A stretch of 36,989 nt of DNA from Nereida sp965655635 (lineage in GTDB: Bacteria > Pseudomonadota > Alphaproteobacteria > Rhodobacterales > Rhodobacteraceae), in the NCBI RefSeq assembly GCF_965655635.1, contig NZ_CBFHHE010000021.1:1-36989 (forward strand), read 5' to 3'. Each line of letters begins with the position of its first letter. Position 1 is the stretch's first letter. The notes under the pieces were generated by a model that worked only from the letters and a program-made list of their open reading frames with translations, did no database searches and had not been told where the DNA came from. Positions 1-7,411 of this stretch are shown here, piece after piece. The translations under genes and the position numbers were made by a program.

Positions 1-1
1 T

Positions 2-432
2 GTAGGGATTGCGCACGCAGGTAAACGCATAGCTTTTGTGGGCCTTTGCGTTCGCCTCAATCAGGGGCTGGCTGTCTGCCTCGACCCTGCTAGCATTGAG
101 TTGCTGGATGACTTTTATGCCGATCGAAGCACCACAAAGCTACTTGAGTTGGAGTGTGAATTTAGTGATGATTATCTGCGTGGTCACGCGCAGCGCGTAG
201 TGCTTGCGGGTGCGGATACCTCTGATGACACGATGAAAACTCTGTTACTTACGATCCGCTATGATGTGACGTTTGAAAACGAACAGATCGACGACCGCGG
301 CTATCCCAATCATTTCAAGTTTGCCGAAGACCAGTCAACGCAGAAAATGCGGATGCGCTTGCAGCGTTCTTAGGTATACCTGTGGCTGACGCTGCGAGAA
401 TTGCCGAAACTGAACATTTGTTCGTTGATTAG
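2..432 (+). pseudogene. 3' part of an unrecognised gene, probably frameshifted
   Basis: The reading frame is open from the left edge (codon at 2-4) and ends at a TAG at 371-373, so the gene starts outside the window. I do not recognise the product. The last residues in this frame (MRMRLQRS) look like out-of-frame sequence. From about 340 to the TAG at 430-432 the next frame encodes a far more protein-like tail (NADALAAFLGIP followed by VADAARIAETEHLFVD). This suggests a frameshift at roughly 330-345, with the true stop at 430-432. An internal GTG at 38 could be a start, but there is no clear ribosome binding site and the frame is open upstream. The HIT gene follows 36 bases after the second stop. 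Alternatives are a genuine stop at 373, or a sequencing error. Function unknown. Confidence 0.45.
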
Positions 433-468
433 GTCGCGGCTTAGACTGGCAAACAATGAGGTGCACCA

Positions 469-849
469 ATGGCTTATGTGTATGACGATCAAAATATCTT
501 CGCTAAGATTTTGCGCGGAGAAATCCCGAACACAACTGTCCATGAGACCGAACATACCTTGGCTTTTCGGGATGTTGCGCCCCAAGCCCCTGAGCACGTG
601 CTGATTATCCCCAAAGGGGCTTATGTGACTTACGATCATTTTGCGTCTGAGGCGTCAGATGCTGAAATCGTTGATTTCACACGTGCGGTTGCTGATGTGT
701 GCCATGCATTGGGTGTGTGCCCTGGCTCAGCTGGTTCTGGCTACCGTTTAGTTTCAAATGCGGGGCAGGACGGCAATCAAGAAGTCCCGCACATGCACGT
801 TCATGTGGTTGCAGGGCGCGGGCTTGGCGGACTTTTACCGCAAGTCTAA
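469..849 (+). CDS. HIT family protein (HINT-type nucleotide hydrolase)
   Basis: This is a 126-residue cytosolic protein of the histidine triad family. Such proteins hydrolyse nucleoside phosphoramidates and related nucleotidyl compounds by a transient histidine adduct. The signature HMHVHVV lies at residues 108-114 near the C-terminus, as in HINT proteins, and the N-terminal segment (IFAKILRGEIP, residues 10-20) matches the usual family opening. The length is typical. The start is supported by GAGGTG a few bases upstream of the ATG. The gene converges on the ABC ATPase gene, and the two stop codons overlap by 4 bases, so no separate terminator fits between them. The physiological substrate cannot be read from sequence. 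Confidence 0.93.
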   Translation: MAYVYDDQNIFAKILRGEIPNTTVHETEHTLAFRDVAPQAPEHVLIIPKGAYVTYDHFASEASDAEIVDFTRAVADVCHALGVCPGSAGSGYRLVSNAGQDGNQEVPHMHVHVVAGRGLGGLLPQV

Positions 850-1763
850 GCGCACTTGGTGAGGGCCAGAAACACTTCCTCTAGGTCCGCTTCTTCGGTG
901 CGCACGTCTGCGATTTTGACGCCCGCCGCGCGCACCGCATCAAGGACTGCATCCGCTGGTGTGGTTTTGCGGTTGTAACTGAACGCGATCTGGTTGCCGT
1001 TGCGTACGCTCATATCCACGCCCTGTGGCAGGTCAATCGTACTTGGATCACCCTCAGACGGTGTGATCAAAAGCGTTTTTGCATCGACCCGTCCCAATAG
1101 GTTTTGCGTAGTGTCCTGCGCAACTTTCTCGCCGTGGTTGATGATGGCGATTTCGTCACACATTTCTTCAGCTTCTTCGAGGTAGTGCGTGGTCAGGATA
1201 ATCGTCATGCCCTGTTCGTTCAGTTTACGCACATTTTCCCAAAGCATATTGCGCAGTTCAATATCAACGCCTGCGGTTGGCTCGTCCAGAACCAACACGT
1301 TGGGCGCGTGAACCAACGCTTTGCCAAGCAACAGCCGTCGGCGCATGCCACCAGAAAGCGAGCGCGCATAGGCATCGCCTTTGTCTGCAAGGCCGATGAT
1401 ATCAAGGATCTGGTCCGTGCGCCGCTTGGCTTTTGGGACGCCGTAAAGCCCTGCCTGCATCTCCATTGCGCCGCGCGGTGTAAAGAACGGATCGAGGTTA
1501 AGCTCTTGGGGCATCACACCAATGCTGGCGCGCGATTGCCTCGGGTTGATGTCCTGATCAAACCCCCAAATCTTTACGTTACCTGATGATTTAAGCACCA
1601 AGCCCGCCAGAATATTGATCAGAGTCGACTTGCCAGCACCGTTTGGCCCCAAAAGCCCAAAGATGGAGCCTTTAGGGATGGTCAGGTCGATGCCTTTCAA
1701 GGCCTCATGCCCGCTGGCATAGGTCTTGCGCAGTCCGGTGATTTCTATGGCGGATTGGTCCAT
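846..1763 (-). CDS. ABC transporter ATP-binding protein (CcmA/YadG-like)
   Basis: This is a 305-residue ATPase subunit of an ABC exporter. Walker A (GPNGAGKS) is at residues 39-46, the signature LSGGM at 136-140 and Walker B (VLVLDE) at 156-161, followed by the H-loop region TTHYLEEAEEM. The C-terminal 80 residues form the extension seen in drug- or polysaccharide-export type ATPases such as YadG and DrrA. No membrane permease lies next to it, so the partner must be encoded elsewhere; the gene stands alone between the HIT and zinc-finger genes. The substrate is unknown. The ATG start faces the divergent zinc-finger gene across about 87 bases. Confidence 0.9.
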   Translation of the reverse strand: MDQSAIEITGLRKTYASGHEALKGIDLTIPKGSIFGLLGPNGAGKSTLINILAGLVLKSSGNVKIWGFDQDINPRQSRASIGVMPQELNLDPFFTPRGAMEMQAGLYGVPKAKRRTDQILDIIGLADKGDAYARSLSGGMRRRLLLGKALVHAPNVLVLDEPTAGVDIELRNMLWENVRKLNEQGMTIILTTHYLEEAEEMCDEIAIINHGEKVAQDTTQNLLGRVDAKTLLITPSEGDPSTIDLPQGVDMSVRNGNQIAFSYNRKTTPADAVLDAVRAAGVKIADVRTEEADLEEVFLALTKCA

Positions 1764-1850
1764 GTCGGTCTTGCCCCTGCGCGTGTCATGTATATCTTAG
1801 GGCCAGACTTAGAGCGGGCGACGCCCCGCGACAACCAAGGACATTGCATC

Positions 1851-2030
1851 ATGGCAACACAAGCCCCTGAAACACGTATCGTCGAGCAATACCGCGTGGC
1901 CTGTGATGGCGGTGAAGGCGCGCTTGGTCACCCTCGCGTTTGGCTGCAAATCCCGCAAGAGCATGGTTGGGTTGAATGCCCCTACTGCGACTGCAAAATG
2001 ATCCATCAGGATCACCAAGACAAAGCGTAA
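1851..2030 (+). CDS. Small zinc-finger protein, NDUFS6/zf-CHCC type
   Basis: This is a 59-residue protein with a Cys-x8-His ... Cys-x2-Cys pattern (CDGGEGALGHPRV, then VECPYCDCK). The pattern matches the zf-CHCC family (Pfam PF10276), which in mitochondria is the complex I accessory subunit NDUFS6. Alphaproteobacteria carry this stand-alone version, thought to bind zinc; a complex I association is plausible but inferred. I chose the ATG at 1851 because the frame upstream runs into the divergent ABC gene and encodes nothing family-like. It lies 58 bases before polA and may be co-transcribed with it. Confidence 0.85.
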   Translation: MATQAPETRIVEQYRVACDGGEGALGHPRVWLQIPQEHGWVECPYCDCKMIHQDHQDKA

Positions 2031-2088
2031 ACCACCGCTGCGGCGCTGTGATCTTTTGGTGGCGCTTACTTAATCTGGAGCGACCCCT

Positions 2089-4881
2089 ATGACTTTTGGA
2101 CCCGGCTGCCATCTGCACCTTATCGACGGATCAGCATTTATCTTCCGTGCCTATCACGCGTTGCCACCGCTGACCCGCAAGTCAGACGGGCTGCCGATTG
2201 GTGCGGTCTCGGGCTTTTGCAACATGTTGCAGCGGTACGTTGAGGGCAACACGGGTAATGACGTGACCCATTTGGCTGTTATCTTTGACAAGGGCAGCCA
2301 TACGTTTCGCAATGATATGTATGATTTTTACAAGGCTAACCGCGATGCGATGCCCGAAGACCTACGCCCACAAATTCCGCTAACCCGCAAAGCGACCGAA
2401 GCCTTTAACATCGCGTGCAAAGAGCAGGCTGGCTATGAGGCGGACGATATCATTGCAACGCTTGCGCGTATGGCGCGTGAAGCTGGAGGGCGCTGCACGA
2501 TCATTTCAAGCGATAAAGATCTGATGCAACTTGTCGGTGGCGGTGTTGAGATGTTTGACGCCATGAAAAACAACCTGATTGATAGCGAAGGAGTTGAGGC
2601 CAAGTTTGGTGTTGGCCCTGAGCGTGTTGTGGATGTGCAGGCGCTTGCAGGCGATAGCGTTGATAATGTGCCGGGCGCGCCGGGTATCGGCGTAAAAACT
2701 GCTGCGTTGTTGATCAACGAGTATGGCGATCTGGAGACTTTGCTGGACCGCGCGTCCGAGATTAAGCAGCCCAAACGCCGTGAAACGCTGATAAATCACC
2801 GCGAACAGATTGAACTCTCAAAACGTCTCGTGACCCTCGATGATCAGACGCCGTTAGATTACGGCCTTGATGATTTGGAAGTTCGCGATCCCGACCCGGA
2901 AAAGCTTCTGGCCTTCTTGGCTGAGATGGAGTTCCGCACCCTGACGCGGCGCATTGCTGATACTTTGGGTGCAGAGGCTCCGACCATTGAAGATACGCCT
3001 GCTGCCAGTGCAGACGCGCCCGAAGCTGAAGCGGTGCCTTTCGACGCTGCCGCTTATGAATGGGTGAAAACCCCAGAGGCCCTTCAGTTGTGGATCGACC
3101 GTATTTATGCCCGCGGCTATGTGGCGGTGGATACGGAGACAACGGGCCTGAATGAGATGATCGCCGATCTGGTGGGTGTTTCTTTATGCGTGGATGCGGG
3201 CAAGGCCTGCTATATTCCGCTGACCCATAAAGGTGGCGATGCGGATGATTTATTCGGGGATGATACGCTGGCCGAGGGGCAATTGGATTTTGCCACTTGC
3301 CTGAGTATGCTCAAGCCAATGCTGGAAGACCCGAGCATCGTGAAAATCGGCCAGAACATGAAATATGATGCTAAGATTTTTGCGAATGAAGGCATCGCTG
3401 TGCACCCGATTGATGACACGATGTTGATGTCTTATGCAATGAACGCCGGTTTGCATAACCACGGTATGGATGCGCTGTCGGATCGGTATTTGAGCCATAC
3501 ACCAATCCCGATCAAGCCGCTTTTGGGTGCGGGTAAATCTGCGCGCACCTTTGATCGCGTCCCTGTTGAGGAGGCGGTACCTTACGCCGCAGAGGATGCG
3601 GATATCACGCTTCGCTTGTGGCAGTACTTCAAGCCACGGTTGCACCGCAGCCAAGTCACCAAAGTTTATGAAACGCTTGAACGTCCTTTGGTGCCTGTCT
3701 TGGCCCAGATGGAGCGGACGGGTGTGCAAGTTGACCGCGATACTCTGAGCCGGATGTCAAACGCCTTTGCCCAGAAAATGGCAGGGCTTGAGGATGAAAT
3801 CCACAAGCTGGCAGGACGTAGCTTTAACGTAGGCTCTCCTAAACAACTTGGGGAAATCCTATTTGATGAGATGGGTATCGAGGGTGGCAAGAAGGGCAAA
3901 ACCGGTGCGTATGCAACGGGTGCCGAAGTGCTTGAGGACCTCGCAACCGAGCATGATCTGCCGGCCCGTGTTTTGGATTGGCGGCAGTTGAGTAAGCTGA
4001 AATCGACCTACACAGATGCGCTGCAAGATCATATCAATCCGCACACGGGCCGCGTTCATACAAGCTATTCTATCGCTGGTGCCAATACTGGTCGCCTTGC
4101 GTCTACGGATCCGAATTTGCAAAATATTCCAATTCGTTCCGAAGAGGGTCGCCGCATTCGTGAGGCGTTCGTAGCCCCTGAAGGCAAAGTCCTTGTGGCG
4201 CTAGATTATAGTCAGATTGAGCTGCGGATCTTGGCGCATATGGCTGATATTTCGGAGCTAAAACAGGCGTTCAAAGACGGGTTGGACATTCACGCGCTCA
4301 CCGCATCCGAGATGTTCAACGTCCCCCTTGATGAGATGACACCCGACGTGCGCCGCCAAGCGAAGGCCATCAATTTCGGGGTGATCTACGGCATCAGCGG
4401 CTTTGGTCTTGCGCGTAACTTGCGCATTCCGCGTGCCGAGGCGCAGGGTTTTATTGACCGCTATTTTGAACGGTTCCCTGGCATCAAAGATTACATGACT
4501 GAGACGAAAGCCTTTGCAAAAGAGCACCTCTACGTTGAGACGCTTTTTGGGCGCAAGATCAACACGCCAGAGATTGCCGCCAAAGGTCCACGGGCTGGCT
4601 TTGCGCAACGCGCCGCCATCAACGCTCCCATTCAGGGCACCGCGGCTGATGTTATCCGTCGTGCGATGATCCGTATGCCCGAGGCCATTGCTGATTTACC
4701 TGCCAAGATGCTTTTGCAGGTACATGACGAACTGTTGTTCGAAGTAGATGCGGATGCCGCTGACGCACTAACGGCTGTGGCCAAAGAGGTGATGGAGAAC
4801 GCGGCTAGCCCAGCGGTACATCTTGATGTGCCGCTGATTGTGGATGCGGGGCGCGGGGCGAATTGGGCTGAGGCGCACTAG
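2089..4881 (+). CDS. polA: DNA polymerase I
   Basis: This is a 930-residue, full-length three-domain polymerase acting in Okazaki fragment processing and repair. The N-terminal 5'-3' exonuclease domain (about 1-290) carries the helix-hairpin-helix region around DSVDNVPGAPGIGVKTA. The 3'-5' proofreading domain appears intact: DTETTGL with its first Asp near residue 348, then NMKYDAK and YAAEDAD. The polymerase domain has motif A (ALDYSQIELR, Asp near 706), motif B (RRQAKAINFGVIYG) and motif C (QVHDELLFE, Asp near 880). About 25 acidic and alanine-rich residues link the first two domains. The gene ends 6 bases before the convergent DUF1285 gene, and a hairpin spans its stop codon. Confidence 0.98.
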   Translation: MTFGPGCHLHLIDGSAFIFRAYHALPPLTRKSDGLPIGAVSGFCNMLQRYVEGNTGNDVTHLAVIFDKGSHTFRNDMYDFYKANRDAMPEDLRPQIPLTRKATEAFNIACKEQAGYEADDIIATLARMAREAGGRCTIISSDKDLMQLVGGGVEMFDAMKNNLIDSEGVEAKFGVGPERVVDVQALAGDSVDNVPGAPGIGVKTAALLINEYGDLETLLDRASEIKQPKRRETLINHREQIELSKRLVTLDDQTPLDYGLDDLEVRDPDPEKLLAFLAEMEFRTLTRRIADTLGAEAPTIEDTPAASADAPEAEAVPFDAAAYEWVKTPEALQLWIDRIYARGYVAVDTETTGLNEMIADLVGVSLCVDAGKACYIPLTHKGGDADDLFGDDTLAEGQLDFATCLSMLKPMLEDPSIVKIGQNMKYDAKIFANEGIAVHPIDDTMLMSYAMNAGLHNHGMDALSDRYLSHTPIPIKPLLGAGKSARTFDRVPVEEAVPYAAEDADITLRLWQYFKPRLHRSQVTKVYETLERPLVPVLAQMERTGVQVDRDTLSRMSNAFAQKMAGLEDEIHKLAGRSFNVGSPKQLGEILFDEMGIEGGKKGKTGAYATGAEVLEDLATEHDLPARVLDWRQLSKLKSTYTDALQDHINPHTGRVHTSYSIAGANTGRLASTDPNLQNIPIRSEEGRRIREAFVAPEGKVLVALDYSQIELRILAHMADISELKQAFKDGLDIHALTASEMFNVPLDEMTPDVRRQAKAINFGVIYGISGFGLARNLRIPRAEAQGFIDRYFERFPGIKDYMTETKAFAKEHLYVETLFGRKINTPEIAAKGPRAGFAQRAAINAPIQGTAADVIRRAMIRMPEAIADLPAKMLLQVHDELLFEVDADAADALTAVAKEVMENAASPAVHLDVPLIVDAGRGANWAEAH

Positions 4882-4891
4882 CGCGGCTCAG
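4868..4891. other. Hairpin spanning the polA stop codon
   Basis: CTGAG (4868-4872) and GCGC (4873-4876) pair with GCGC (4881-4884) and CTCAG (4887-4891), leaving an ACTA loop and a two-base GG bulge. It sits in the 6-base gap between the convergent polA and DUF1285 genes and includes the polA TAG. There is no T-tract on either side, so it may be a weak two-way terminator, a 3'-end stabiliser, or a chance structure. Confidence 0.4.
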
Positions 4892-5466
4892 GCCTCCAAA
4901 TCAGCCGAGCGGATGAGCGGAAAGAAACTTCCCTGAGAGGTGACACCAAACCATTTTGCGCCGTCGTGGTCTTGGTGGTGCCCGATATCAGCAAGCCGGT
5001 AAAATGACTTGCGATCAATCAACGCCTCAAGATTGCTACGTACCAAAATGTAGGGTGAGGGTTCGCCTGCATCGCTGTAAGTGACGCGAATGGGATGATC
5101 TGGGCCAGCTACGACCACATCACCTACGTTCGTGTGAAATGTCAGCCCGCGTGGCGTTTCATCAAAATCAATAGCCACAAACGGCGCGTCCACCACCCGA
5201 AGGCCTACTTTCTCAACCGGTGTGACCAAAAAGTATTTGTCGCCCTCGCGTTTCAAAATCGTTGAAAACAGCCGCACGAGCGGTTGCCTGCCGATGGGTG
5301 TGCCTTGATAAAACCATGTGCCATCGCGTTTTATTTCCATGTCTAAATCGCCACAAAAAGGCGGATTCCACAGATGAACGGGCGGCAAACCTTTGCCTTT
5401 TTGCGCGGCTTGGGCGGATGCGGCGATGCCTTCCGCGGACGGGGGCACATTGATGTGATCGCTCAT
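4888..5466 (-). CDS. DUF1285 domain protein
   Basis: This is a 192-residue protein recognisable as the DUF1285 family, which is common in proteobacteria and has no assigned function. Visible family features are the segment PPVHLWNPPFCGDLDMEIKR (about residues 28-47), the WFYQGTPIGR motif just after it, RLFSTILKREGDKYFLVTPVEK, and the phrase VAIDFDE. No signal peptide or membrane segment is evident, so it is probably cytosolic. It starts with ATG at 5466, and its upstream region is shared with the divergent moxR gene. Confidence 0.88.
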   Translation of the reverse strand: MSDHINVPPSAEGIAASAQAAQKGKGLPPVHLWNPPFCGDLDMEIKRDGTWFYQGTPIGRQPLVRLFSTILKREGDKYFLVTPVEKVGLRVVDAPFVAIDFDETPRGLTFHTNVGDVVVAGPDHPIRVTYSDAGEPSPYILVRSNLEALIDRKSFYRLADIGHHQDHDGAKWFGVTSQGSFFPLIRSADLEA

Positions 5467-5534
5467 TGTTTTGTCATTTGCCCTTTGCGTTTTACATGGT
5501 TTGATAACGATATATGCGGTTGGGGGGATTTGTC

Positions 5535-6536
5535 ATGGCCGAAGTAGAAATGGTGGCGCAAATAGATGCGCTGGGCGTAAAACTGGCGGCGGCCAAAACG
5601 AGCATTACCAAACGGTTTATCGGCCAAGAACGTGTGGTTGAACTATGTCTCGCGGCGCTACTATCGGGTGGTCATGGTCTGTTGGTTGGTTTGCCGGGAT
5701 TGGGCAAAACGCGGCTTGTTGATACGCTGGGCACAGTAATGGGGCTTGATCAGCGCCGTGTGCAATTCACACCCGATCTGATGCCCGCCGATATCATTGG
5801 ATCCGAAATTCTTGATGATGTTGATGGAAAGCGCGCTTTCCGCTTCATCGAAGGCCCCATTTTTTGCCAGCTTTTGATGGCGGATGAGATCAATCGCGCC
5901 AGCCCACGCACCCAATCGGCATTGCTGCAAGCCATGCAAGAACGTGAAGTCAGCGTGGCTGGTGAACAGCGCGCTTTGGGTGATCCGTTCCATGTGTTGG
6001 CCACGCAAAACCCCATTGAGCAGGAGGGTACGTACCCGTTGCCCGAAGCCCAACTGGACCGTTTTTTGGTTCAAATCGATGTGAAAAACCCCGATCGCAG
6101 CACGGAACGTGACATCCTGTTGGCGACAACGGGCGCTGAAGATGCGGTGTCTGAGCAGGTTTTTGACGCCACAGAGTTACGCGGTGCCCAACAGCTCGTA
6201 CGTAGAATGCCCGTGGGCGATACGGTGGTTGATGCGATTTTGGATTTGGTGCGTGCGTGCCGACCTGACGAAGCTGTAGCCTCAAAAGAAGTCCGCGAAG
6301 CCGTTGCATGGGGGCCGGGTCCGCGTGCTGCACAGGCCTTGATGTTGACCGTTCGGGCACGAGCGCTGCTTGAGGGTCGCTTAGCGCCTTCCCTTGAAGA
6401 CGTGGCCGCCATGGCCGTGCCGGTAATTAAGCACCGTATGGCGCTGTCATTCGCGGCGCGCGCCCAAGGTGTAGATCTTGAGGTTCTGATCTCATCCGTC
6501 GCTGAGGATTTGGGTGCGGGATCAAAGGCCGCGTAA
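5535..6536 (+). CDS. MoxR-type AAA+ ATPase
   Basis: This is a 333-residue MoxR-family AAA+ ATPase, a chaperone-like enzyme that usually works with VWA-domain or DUF58 partners. Walker A is GLPGLGKT (residues 52-59), Walker B is LLMADEINRA (about 112-121), and sensor 1 is in VLATQNPIEQEGTYPLPEAQLDRF, a MoxR hallmark. I prefer the ATG at 5535 to the in-frame ATG at 5514, because a strong GGGGGGA ribosome binding site lies just before 5535 and family similarity begins there. Its stop overlaps the DUF58 start by one base (TAATG), indicating translational coupling in a four-gene operon. Confidence 0.93.
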   Translation: MAEVEMVAQIDALGVKLAAAKTSITKRFIGQERVVELCLAALLSGGHGLLVGLPGLGKTRLVDTLGTVMGLDQRRVQFTPDLMPADIIGSEILDDVDGKRAFRFIEGPIFCQLLMADEINRASPRTQSALLQAMQEREVSVAGEQRALGDPFHVLATQNPIEQEGTYPLPEAQLDRFLVQIDVKNPDRSTERDILLATTGAEDAVSEQVFDATELRGAQQLVRRMPVGDTVVDAILDLVRACRPDEAVASKEVREAVAWGPGPRAAQALMLTVRARALLEGRLAPSLEDVAAMAVPVIKHRMALSFAARAQGVDLEVLISSVAEDLGAGSKAA

Positions 6537-7411
6537 TGGTGGCATCTGCTCTCTCCACACGGCTAGGCGCCGAGACCGAGGCAAGCAAGCTGCCCGCGTT
6601 GCAGGTGGCAGCAGAGCAGCTGGCCTCAACGGTGATGATGGGCGTGCATGGACGGCGGAGGGCCGGGATGGGCGAGGAGTTTTGGCAATATCGCCACCAC
6701 CGCGCCGGAGATGAACCGCGCATGATTGACTGGCGACGTTCGGCAAAATCCCCCGACACGCGGTTTGTGCGCGAGTTGGAATGGCAAACGGCGCAGAGTG
6801 TTTCGATGTGGGTCGATCCTGCAGCTTCCATGCGCTTTGCAAGCAAAGGTAATCCAACCAAATCAGAACGAGCACAGCTTTTGGGGCTTGCCTTGGCGAT
6901 AATTATGTTGCGCGGCGGAGAACGGGTTGGGCTGGCTGATGGTGAGACTGTTCCGCGCGCCGGGATGGGGCAGTTGACGCGTATTGCTGCGGCACTGTCG
7001 AAGGCCGAAATTGATGTGGATTTTTCTGCGCCTGATGCGCGCTATTTGGCAGCGTACTCGACGGCTGTTTTCATAAGTGATTTCCTGGGCGATTTCGCTG
7101 CGATTGAAGCAGCTGTTTCTGAAGCTGCTTCACGCGGGGTACGCGGTGTTTTGATCCAAACGCTGGACCCGCAAGAAGAGGTCTTTCCCTTCAAGGGGCG
7201 CACTATTTTTGAGAGCATCACCGGTGTGCTACGCCACGAAACCAAGCGGGCGGGTGACCTGAGGGACCGCTATCTAGAACGACTGGCTGCGCGCAAAGTA
7301 GCCCTTTCGGGATTGGCAAAAGCGACTGGCTGGCAGTTTCACACGCACCACACGGATCAGTCGCCGCAACAGGCGTTGCTTTGGGCCTACCAAGCCTTGG
7401 GTAGGACTTAG
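6536..7411 (+). CDS. DUF58 domain protein
   Basis: This is a 291-residue DUF58 protein, a family related to VWA domains that almost always accompanies MoxR ATPases. The conserved core is visible as HGRRRAGMGEEFWQYRHHR with AGDEPRMIDWRRSAKS after it (about residues 38-73), followed by an acidic WVDPAASMRF strand resembling a metal-site strand. No membrane segment is seen, so it is probably cytosolic or peripheral. It overlaps moxR by one base and its stop directly abuts the next start, which supports an operon. It is inferred to be a client or adaptor for the MoxR ATPase. Confidence 0.9.
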   Translation: MVASALSTRLGAETEASKLPALQVAAEQLASTVMMGVHGRRRAGMGEEFWQYRHHRAGDEPRMIDWRRSAKSPDTRFVRELEWQTAQSVSMWVDPAASMRFASKGNPTKSERAQLLGLALAIIMLRGGERVGLADGETVPRAGMGQLTRIAAALSKAEIDVDFSAPDARYLAAYSTAVFISDFLGDFAAIEAAVSEAASRGVRGVLIQTLDPQEEVFPFKGRTIFESITGVLRHETKRAGDLRDRYLERLAARKVALSGLAKATGWQFHTHHTDQSPQQALLWAYQALGRT

